From: an uncultured Bacteroidota bacterium
GTDB taxonomy: Bacteria > Bacteroidota > Bacteroidia > Chitinophagales > Chitinophagaceae
Direction: 5' to 3'
DNA length: 8,214 nucleotides
Assembly (NCBI GenBank): GCA_903933995.1
Contig: CAIZMD010000748.1
Span: 1 to 8,214 of the forward strand
Positions 1 through 6,696 of the stretch are shown here, in pieces; within the stretch, counting starts at the first letter, position 1, and each line of letters opens with the position of its first letter. The position numbers and the translations under genes were made by a program. Under the pieces are notes generated by a model. The model searched no databases. It had not been told where the DNA came from and worked only from the letters and a program-made list of their open reading frames with translations.

Positions 1-202
1 AACTAGCAATTAACAAACTTGTTTTTTCTTCTACTGTTAACTGACCCAACAAATCCATGATCCGCTCATGCTGCGATAATGATTCATTTAAATATTTGGG
101 AACCTGTTGCCCTAGAGAAGGAATAGTGGTTGCCAAAAATAGTATTGGCAACAAAAGGCAATATTTAATCAGGTTCAAAATTTTCATCTTTCTATTTTGC
201 AT
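1..202 (-). CDS. GH3 beta-glucosidase/beta-xylosidase-type enzyme, N-terminal fragment
   Basis: This is the first 67 codons (62 from the alternative start at 187) of a gene that continues past the left edge. The translation begins MQNRKMKILNLIKYC, followed by a hydrophobic stretch and SLGQQ, which reads as a Sec signal peptide. The mature part contains YLNESL, then RIMDLLGQLTVEEKTSLL. This matches the N-terminus typical of family GH3 enzymes, where a 'YLN.SL....R..DL...MT.EEK' pattern precedes the catalytic barrel. GH3 enzymes are retaining exo-acting beta-glycosidases (glucosidase, xylosidase and others); the nucleophile Asp and the whole barrel lie outside the window, so specificity cannot be judged. 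The ATG at 200-202 directly abuts the stop codon of the GH28 gene; the second ATG at 185-187 gives a more usual signal peptide (MKILNL...). No clear ribosome binding site separates the two. It is the last visible gene of the run. Family call is fairly sure, substrate unknown. Confidence 0.78.
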   Translation of the reverse strand, partial: MQNRKMKILNLIKYCLLLPILFLATTIPSLGQQVPKYLNESLSQHERIMDLLGQLTVEEKTSLLIAS

Positions 203-1798
203 TTAATTTTTATTAACCCTTTGTATGGCCTTATCCTGCGCAATGGGAATAACCAACTTGTTAATATTGACATCTTTGCTATTGTTGAAATATAGCATGG
301 GTAATTCTTGATAGCTTGGTATTTGTACATCATTCAATTGTACATTTTTCACATCGTCAAAAACCATGGCTGGTCTAAAATCAGCATCCTTATAACTGAT
401 TTTAAAATTTTTGAATTGAATCCCTTCTGCATGACGCATATAAAAACCCCAGGCTGGCAATTCCCCAAACATGGAAAATTCTGGATAACCTTCTTCGTTT
501 TCCGGAATCAAGTGAATTTTGTCTAAGGGAATATGTGCAATTTCTTTGCTGGCTCTTCCGCCATAAACAATATTGATATTTTCCATCACCACATTTTTAA
601 CCGGATGCCCAGGAATTCCAACAATGGAGGACGGGACTAAATTATATGGCAAATAGGGATGACCATAAATATGAAAATGAGAAGGTCTTATAGGCATTTT
701 ATCAAAACCTGGTCTTAAGTGATCTGGAGGACCTTCTATTGGATATCCTTGGTCAGGTTTGTATAAGGGAATTTCAGCAGTTACATTGGCAATATAGATG
801 CCGTTGAGGGTACTCACAGGCCCTGTTTTATTTCTATGACCCAATCTAATAAATATCGCATTCCCAGTATTCTTAGCGTCTACATTTCTGATGTCAATAT
901 TTTCCATCACACCACCATCCACGGATTCCAAAGCTATCGCGGAGCGATAGGTATCGTAGACGGTTAGATTGGTAATTTTGAAATTTCTAAATCCGGCGCC
1001 ATTGGCTGTTCCAAATTTCAACCCATTAGCACTAGAACGTAATGTGCAATTATCAACTACAATATCATCGCAACCGCCACTGTTTAGATCTTCTGATTTA
1101 AAACAAAGTGCATCATCTGATGCATTGATAAAACAGTTGGTGATTTTAACATGCTTAGAATCTGTTACATCCAGCCCATCATTGTTCCAATAAGCCGTAC
1201 TCTGTACTTTAATCTTATCAATGACTAGATTCTCACAACCTCTATAATCCTGTACCCAATCAGTTGTATTCTTTAAAGTAATATCAGTTACTTTAATGCC
1301 TTTGCATTTATAGAATATTACACCTAAAGCTCTTCCTACACCCGGTCTTTTCACCAACCAAATGGTATCAGACTGCAATGCCCCGGATCTTAATTGCTTA
1401 AAAATATCCAACATCAATTCTTGTCCTTGACCATCTATAATACCTTCTCCTGAAATGGCAATATTGGATTGTCCATTTGCCATTATCAGCGCAGCCCTTC
1501 CTGCAACTTTTCTATAGTCTTTTACAAAGGTTGACCCCAAAAGAACTGCTCCCAATTCAACGTGTAAATCCACACCTGTTTTGAGTTCAAGGGTTCCGGT
1601 CATATAGTTACCAGAAGGCACAACAATCCTTCCACCGCCTGCAGCAGAGGCTTTGTCAATTAGATTTTGAATTAATACAGCATTGTTGGTTCTACCATCG
1701 GCCTTAGCCCCAAATAGCTTTATATTATAATCTTTTTTTTGTGCACAAACCTGAGATACTATCAGTAGCAAACAGGCTATTAAAAACTTATTTTTCAT
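203..1798 (-). CDS. Secreted GH28-family (polygalacturonase-like) beta-helix glycosidase, variant active site
   Basis: The 531-residue product has a Sec signal peptide (residues 1-20, ending QVCA-Q). The N-terminal FGAKADGRTNN...GGGRIVVPSGNY stretch (residues 29-65) is typical of the pectate-lyase-type beta-helix superfamily, and parallel beta-helix coils with recurrent 'I.N..I.N' strands continue to about residue 510. The GH28 acidic triad is recognisable: NND at 205-207 (the canonical NTD) and the DD pair at 228-229. GH28 enzymes are inverting hydrolases acting on galacturonic-acid-containing or related glycans. The other hallmark motifs are replaced: the GHG position reads NGLKFG (258-263), with Asn where His is expected, and the RIK region reads RSAIALES (285-292). 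A loop rich in His, Pro and Tyr (about 345-395) interrupts the helix. The ATG lies inside the end of the GH2 gene (11-nt overlap), suggesting translational coupling. It is likely periplasmic or outer-surface. The fold and family are well supported; true polygalacturonase activity is doubtful, and related uronic acid or rhamnogalacturonan-type substrates are alternatives. Confidence 0.87.
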   Translation of the reverse strand: MKNKFLIACLLLIVSQVCAQKKDYNIKLFGAKADGRTNNAVLIQNLIDKASAAGGGRIVVPSGNYMTGTLELKTGVDLHVELGAVLLGSTFVKDYRKVAGRAALIMANGQSNIAISGEGIIDGQGQELMLDIFKQLRSGALQSDTIWLVKRPGVGRALGVIFYKCKGIKVTDITLKNTTDWVQDYRGCENLVIDKIKVQSTAYWNNDGLDVTDSKHVKITNCFINASDDALCFKSEDLNSGGCDDIVVDNCTLRSSANGLKFGTANGAGFRNFKITNLTVYDTYRSAIALESVDGGVMENIDIRNVDAKNTGNAIFIRLGHRNKTGPVSTLNGIYIANVTAEIPLYKPDQGYPIEGPPDHLRPGFDKMPIRPSHFHIYGHPYLPYNLVPSSIVGIPGHPVKNVVMENINIVYGGRASKEIAHIPLDKIHLIPENEEGYPEFSMFGELPAWGFYMRHAEGIQFKNFKISYKDADFRPAMVFDDVKNVQLNDVQIPSYQELPMLYFNNSKDVNINKLVIPIAQDKAIQRVNKN

Positions 1799-4508
1799 GG
1801 CTCTTAGGTTGTTGTATTTGAATGGTTTCAGGAACTGTATTCCAGCCCTTTACAATAAGTTGAAGTCCTTCTTGATTTGTTGGCAAACTATTGGTATCAA
1901 TTGTCACTTGTTTGGATTGACCAGGCAATAAGGAGAAAAAATTATCTGTATAAAAACTTGGCCTCACTGGTTTACCTGCTTTGTCTAGCAATTGTAATTG
2001 GGTAAAAAAAGCAATCTGCTTACTGGTATTGGTCAGGTTTAGACTCAATACCAAGGATTTTCCAGAACCATCTACTTTCAAAACAGATTTCAATTTGGCA
2101 GGCTTCATAGTTGCCAATGATTCAAACCCAGCAGTGGTAGGCCCTGTCATGGTTTCCTTACCCATATACTTATCTGAAGAACGCCAATAAAAACTATTAG
2201 AAACCAATTTCCCCTGATCATCCTTGATGGCTAGATAGACAAACTGAATAGGACTTTGCACCTTACTAAAATCAAGTTTTAGCAAATTGGTCATCACAGC
2301 GTCTTCTGGTATCTGATCAAGCGGAATAGTTTGCTCATTGATTTTTTTGCTATCCAAATCATAGACGCTTGCTTGCAATTGATAGTGTTGGAAAGATTTG
2401 AATTGATCATTATAAACAGAAACTGTGTTTTTCAAATAATCAAATTGTGCATGCAGTGGTTCTAGCGCGTGTTGGGTAAAATAGAGCGATGCAGTAGGCT
2501 CCAATGACCAATCCCACATTCTACCACAAACTTGCCTGGTGGGTGAATTATGGTACCAGAATAATAAGCCAGAAGCATATCTGTCTCCATAACCAAATTT
2601 ATTGGCGTTCCACACTTCCCAGATAGAGATGGAATTCATAGCACCTACCAACTGAGCTTTTTTAGCAAACTCATCAATGGAATTTGACATTCCATATTTG
2701 TTTACCATCTCTGTATACTTTCCCGTCATGCCATGAAACGCATCACCGTCTAAATAATCCCATACGGGTTTATTGATGGGCCATAGGTCTTTCTCCTCCA
2801 TCATCTCACGTAATACTTCAACGGTTGGTAGTGTTGGGGCGCCATACTCAGGATTAAACCCATCTACCCTACTTCCACGTGCAGATGCCGTGTTTTCATA
2901 ATGCTGCATGGGGTTTACTTGTTGATAAGGACTTCCATCATGCACCCCATCTGTTTCTGATTGCATTTGATAAGGCCTGATTCCATCTATTTGTTGGAGC
3001 AATTCTTTTACACCTGAAACTTCTGTGCTTTCATTGGAACAAACATAGAATGCTATGGAAGGATGGTTCCTGATTCTTTTTACTGCAGACTGAATATTAT
3101 TAAAATACAGGTTCTTGTCTTGTGGGTGTTTGGTATCACCTGTTAACCAAAATTCCTGCCATACCAAAATCCCAAATTCATCACAGAGTTGGTAGAAATA
3201 ATCTGACTCAGCAATACCCCCACCCCAAAGACGCAAAAGATTAATGCCTGACTGTTGGGTATAGCGCATTTCTGCATACATGCGTTCATCAGAATTGCGC
3301 AACATGGCTTCTGGAATCCAGTTAGATCCACGGATAAAGATCTTTCTCCCATTTACATAAAAGGTCTTGGAACTATCTGGTGTATTTCTGTCTGCTAAAA
3401 TTTCTCTGATCCCAAAACGGCTATGAATAGAATCACCCAATACGCCGTCTACAGTTACTTTTACCTGTAAATCATAGAGTTCTTGTTTGCCCTTATTGAT
3501 AGGCCACCATAATCTTGGATGACTAATGTTTAGTTGGGGAAAATCCTTGGGACTAAAGGTCACTGTCTTGTCTTCACCCCTTAACAGGGTCAACCTTTTT
3601 TCAAACTGAATCCCAGTGCCTGCAATCTCTCCTTTTACCAAACACTGCACCGTTTTCATGGCCACATTCTGTACCTCTACAGAAATGGTCTCGGCTGCTT
3701 GATCATAATTTGGCTTACTCAAATTAGACTGTACAAAGGGATGTCTGAGTGCTACTTTATTAGTTGCATACAAGGAGATGCTTTTCCAAATACCCGTATT
3801 CCTGTCTCTGATCCCATCTTTAAATGTAAAGTCCCAACCAACAGACATGAGCATAGAAGTATTCAATCCCATATTACCATCGCCCCCATTTCTATTTTCA
3901 CCTCTAGCCCTCCATGGTTTGGCTTTATTAGATCCAGGCATATCCACTGGATATACTTTTATAGCTACTGCATTTTTTTCTCCTGGCTTTGCAAAATCTG
4001 TGATTTCTATAAAATCCTGTTGAAACATGCCAGAAATAGTTTGCAATAAATTGCCATTGACCCAGACTTCTGCTCTATAATTAATCCCATCAACTTGCAA
4101 CCAAATATTTTTGTTTGTATAATCAGCCGGTACCAAGAATTCTGTTCTAAACCAATAGGTATAAAAATCTCTTCCAGTTTGTGCTATATCAGGAATGATC
4201 TTATTGGTGAGTTTGTTATTGATTCCAAAATATGGTTCTGGATAGACTTTATTATACACCAAGGAATTCAATACGGTTCCTGGTACAATTGCTGGCATCC
4301 ATCCGTTACTTTGAAATCCAACTTTTGAAATCTCTTCAGCATTTGCAGAGATTTCTCCAGCTTGCTTCATCACCCAAACCTGCTTTCCAGCATGACCATC
4401 TTTGGAATCCAAGACAATTTTACGCGCATCCAATGCTTGATTGGAAACCTGTGCCATTAACCCATGCACCAAAAATAACAGTATGCCAGAAAGAAAATAT
4501 TTCATCAT
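1788..4508 (-). CDS. Secreted GH2 beta-glycosidase, exo-beta-glucosaminidase / endo-beta-mannosidase-like
   Basis: The 906-residue product has a Sec signal peptide (residues 1-20, ending LMA-Q). A GH2 sugar-binding beta-sandwich follows (about 40-245), including the 'W..A.VPGTVL' stretch near 70-80, 'YWFRTEF' and 'VNG'. Next come an immunoglobulin-like domain (about 250-370) and the TIM barrel (about 370-690), which opens with FYVNGRKIFIRGSNWIPE. Two further beta-sandwich domains occupy about 695-780 and 800-900. The predicted acid/base is Glu493 in NHPSIAFYVCSNES, the GH2 'NE' motif. The predicted nucleophile is Glu554 in FNPEYGAPTLPTVE, which resembles plant and bacterial endo-beta-mannosidase/exo-beta-glucosaminidase enzymes more than LacZ-type galactosidases. 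GH2 enzymes are retaining, and this one probably cleaves a terminal beta-linked sugar in the periplasm; the sugar is not decidable here. Start choice: two consecutive ATGs (4506-4508 and 4503-4505) sit 18 nt after the upstream stop, and either gives the same signal peptide. The length is normal for multidomain GH2 enzymes and both catalytic acids are intact. Confidence 0.88.
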   Translation of the reverse strand: MMKYFLSGILLFLVHGLMAQVSNQALDARKIVLDSKDGHAGKQVWVMKQAGEISANAEEISKVGFQSNGWMPAIVPGTVLNSLVYNKVYPEPYFGINNKLTNKIIPDIAQTGRDFYTYWFRTEFLVPADYTNKNIWLQVDGINYRAEVWVNGNLLQTISGMFQQDFIEITDFAKPGEKNAVAIKVYPVDMPGSNKAKPWRARGENRNGGDGNMGLNTSMLMSVGWDFTFKDGIRDRNTGIWKSISLYATNKVALRHPFVQSNLSKPNYDQAAETISVEVQNVAMKTVQCLVKGEIAGTGIQFEKRLTLLRGEDKTVTFSPKDFPQLNISHPRLWWPINKGKQELYDLQVKVTVDGVLGDSIHSRFGIREILADRNTPDSSKTFYVNGRKIFIRGSNWIPEAMLRNSDERMYAEMRYTQQSGINLLRLWGGGIAESDYFYQLCDEFGILVWQEFWLTGDTKHPQDKNLYFNNIQSAVKRIRNHPSIAFYVCSNESTEVSGVKELLQQIDGIRPYQMQSETDGVHDGSPYQQVNPMQHYENTASARGSRVDGFNPEYGAPTLPTVEVLREMMEEKDLWPINKPVWDYLDGDAFHGMTGKYTEMVNKYGMSNSIDEFAKKAQLVGAMNSISIWEVWNANKFGYGDRYASGLLFWYHNSPTRQVCGRMWDWSLEPTASLYFTQHALEPLHAQFDYLKNTVSVYNDQFKSFQHYQLQASVYDLDSKKINEQTIPLDQIPEDAVMTNLLKLDFSKVQSPIQFVYLAIKDDQGKLVSNSFYWRSSDKYMGKETMTGPTTAGFESLATMKPAKLKSVLKVDGSGKSLVLSLNLTNTSKQIAFFTQLQLLDKAGKPVRPSFYTDNFFSLLPGQSKQVTIDTNSLPTNQEGLQLIVKGWNTVPETIQIQQPKSHEK

Positions 4509-4526
4509 TAGGAATTAAAACTTAGA

Positions 4527-6692
4527 TCATAATTTACTTACCAAGGGTTTGATCTTTTTTTGACCATCGGCAATGGTCATTTTATTTTGCCCTCCCGTTT
4601 TATCAACATAAACATCCACTGGCGTCTCAAATTGTAAGATGGGTTGACCATTCTTTTTCAATTCAGACAAACCTGTTGCAGCTAATTTGATAGCACCCGC
4701 TTTATCGGCTTTGATCACAGCAATACCCCTATATTGACCTGTATAAATAGCTCCATTGAAGTTTACTTCAAAACTGGCTGCTGTTCCAGTTCTCATGGAA
4801 TTCAAATCATTAAATGTGTATGAGCCGTCTTCATTTTTACAACCATTGGGTAATAGATTTTTGCTGAGTCCAAGTTTGGAAAGACCTGCAACAGAATATC
4901 CAACAACCGTAGCTTGATCATAAATGGCTTTAAACCTATTGGGAATTAATGTGCCTTTAAAATCTCTATCGGCCTGACCCTCCACCATAAGCTTACCGCC
5001 CTTGGCTAGATATTGTTCCAGAAATTTCAATACTGGCTCTCTGGCATACTGTGGATTTAGATATAGGATGGCATCAAACTTGTGTCCATTCATTACCGGT
5101 TTACCATCTGTACCTATAGATAGTTGTTTGTTGACTATCAAATCTGAAGGAACCAAGGCATTGAGATATCCGGCTTTCCAAATTTCTACCGCCCTTTCTT
5201 CTATATACATTTTGTCATTGATATCATATACGCCCCTGTTTGCTACCACGGGATACCAGTTAGAGAGTCCTTCCATTCCAAAAATCACCAACAACTTAAT
5301 ATCGGGCAAAGCCGGATTAAACTTATTCAATAGTCTGGCGCAGTTCTCATTGGCATTAATTCCTTTTACAGCATCTGCGTCTTCTAAGTCAAAACGCAAT
5401 GGACGTTTATCATTCATGGCATGATAATGCGTTCTAACTCCATAACGCAAATCATTAAATGACTTTACCAATACGGGTTCCAAATCCTTGTCATAGTATT
5501 GGTTGTAAAATGCATTTTTGGGATGCGCCATGGCAATCCCCATTTGTGTAGGCAGAAAGGTTTTTTCATCTGAATGACCATATGCCCTTGGTGCAGACCA
5601 CCAACCAATCCCATTGGCCCAGATTTCATCATTAATCAAACTATTGTGATACGTGTTGTGGATGCCACTAAATATCTGTTTGCCAAAAATCTTTCTGGAA
5701 CTATCATAAACAGCTTGTTCTACACGTACACCACCCTTACGCATAAACTGCATATATTGGTTAATTGCATTGATTCTTACTTCTGGCTTCCCTTCTGGTG
5801 CATACCTGCCCTCGAAAAGCGTTTTTACCAAATCATTGCCAGTTTCTTTTTGGTATTCTCTTGCCATGCCGTTGCTATACCATCTTCCTCTAAAAGGATT
5901 GGGTGTGTTTAAATCAAAGATTCGTTCAATAAACTTGTTACCATATTCGTCTAAGGAGAAACCATCAAATCCAACGTCTTGATAGGTACGCATGGCTTCT
6001 GCAAACGTATTGGTCTCTACATTATCCCAATTGCTACTTTGACTGCAATATTGTTGGGTCATAATGCAAACAGTCATACCCTTCATGTCTGGGCCTGCTT
6101 TTACTTTTACATCAACTGTTTCTTTATCAGGGAGGGTATAGCTACAATCCTTGGTAATATCTTTTAAACTTGTTGGATCATAAAAGCCATCACCCGTTTT
6201 TTTGAATGCATAAACCTTGAATAAATCAGACTTTAAAAGCCTATCTGGAAATCTGATCCATTTGGCCTTTACTATAGCGGCTGCATTGCCTTGTTGATCT
6301 AGTAGAACTTCCGTTTCAATAATCATTCTCTGAGAGCCTTCAATAGCCTTGTCTTTGTAATTACCCCAAAGCTGTAAGCCCACTTTTAAACCTTTCTTAT
6401 GAGCAGCGGCTACTAAGTCTTTAAAAATTGGATGCATTTTTGGATAGTCATAAAAATTAGCTCCTTCTCTTGCAGTTAGAAAGATGAGGGTATACTTGCA
6501 ATTTTCAGCAATACTGTCAATATGCTTTTGGTATTCTTTGGTCTCCGTTAAAAGATTGGGAGAAATAAACCAATACCCAATTTGGGGATGGTTCTCATTG
6601 GTAAATGCTGGCACATAATTCACGGGTTGCGCAAACAATTTCGTTCCAAGGATGGAACAAAAAACTAAGACAATAGACAATAACTTTCTCAT
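4527..6692 (-). CDS. Secreted protein of unrecognised family; probable TIM-barrel glycoside hydrolase with GATase-like domain
   Basis: I do not recognise a named family. From the ATG at 6690-6692 the product is 721 residues with a clear Sec signal peptide (MRKLLSIVLVFCSILGTKLFAQ). An in-frame ATG at 6711-6713 would add seven residues (MENQNNY) and overlap the sulfatase gene by 17 nt; I prefer the shorter start because it gives a basic n-region and a 4-nt gap. Residues about 35-430 look like a TIM barrel, with strand-like segments PQIGYWF, YTLIFLT, GLKVGLQLWG, GFDGFSLDEYG (241-251) and KQIFSGIHNTYH (338-349). Asp248 and Glu249 are candidate catalytic acids. Residues about 465-600 (IKLLVIFGMEG, then FDAILYLNP and LAKGGKLMVEG) resemble the class-I-glutamine-amidotransferase-like domain found behind the barrel in GH42-type enzymes and several 'hypothetical glycosyl hydrolase' families. 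The C-terminal 80 residues look beta-rich. Its place between a sulfatase and a GH2 gene argues for glycan cleavage. Function is inference; a non-catalytic glycan-binding role is not excluded. Confidence 0.72.
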   Translation of the reverse strand: MRKLLSIVLVFCSILGTKLFAQPVNYVPAFTNENHPQIGYWFISPNLLTETKEYQKHIDSIAENCKYTLIFLTAREGANFYDYPKMHPIFKDLVAAAHKKGLKVGLQLWGNYKDKAIEGSQRMIIETEVLLDQQGNAAAIVKAKWIRFPDRLLKSDLFKVYAFKKTGDGFYDPTSLKDITKDCSYTLPDKETVDVKVKAGPDMKGMTVCIMTQQYCSQSSNWDNVETNTFAEAMRTYQDVGFDGFSLDEYGNKFIERIFDLNTPNPFRGRWYSNGMAREYQKETGNDLVKTLFEGRYAPEGKPEVRINAINQYMQFMRKGGVRVEQAVYDSSRKIFGKQIFSGIHNTYHNSLINDEIWANGIGWWSAPRAYGHSDEKTFLPTQMGIAMAHPKNAFYNQYYDKDLEPVLVKSFNDLRYGVRTHYHAMNDKRPLRFDLEDADAVKGINANENCARLLNKFNPALPDIKLLVIFGMEGLSNWYPVVANRGVYDINDKMYIEERAVEIWKAGYLNALVPSDLIVNKQLSIGTDGKPVMNGHKFDAILYLNPQYAREPVLKFLEQYLAKGGKLMVEGQADRDFKGTLIPNRFKAIYDQATVVGYSVAGLSKLGLSKNLLPNGCKNEDGSYTFNDLNSMRTGTAASFEVNFNGAIYTGQYRGIAVIKADKAGAIKLAATGLSELKKNGQPILQFETPVDVYVDKTGGQNKMTIADGQKKIKPLVSKL

Positions 6693-6696
6693 ATAA

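Noticed and set aside
1739..1798. Lipoprotein signal for the GH28 protein because of a Cys at residue 18
   Set aside because: The residues before it (SQV) do not fit a lipobox, and the VCA-Q end fits signal peptidase I cleavage better.
3143..3352. Second minus-strand open frame of 69 codons within the GH2 gene
   Set aside because: It is out of frame with an intact GH2 barrel reading, and the GH2 frame shows continuous conserved motifs on both sides, so there is no frameshift.
3699..4525. Cluster of overlapping plus-strand open frames (116, 81, 77 and 97 codons)
   Set aside because: All are antisense to the GH2 sugar-binding and Ig-like domains, overlap one another in different frames, and encode low-complexity Ile/Ser/Phe/Cys-rich sequence without motifs.
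4509..4526. Possible promoter or terminator between the unknown barrel gene and the GH2 gene
   Set aside because: The gap is only 18 nt, has no inverted repeat or T-run pattern, and cannot hold both elements of a Bacteroidota -33/-7 promoter.
5002..5424. Plus-strand open frame of 140 codons
   Set aside because: It lies wholly inside the unknown barrel gene in the opposite direction, has no recognisable domain or credible start context, and is explained as an antisense shadow of the long minus-strand gene.
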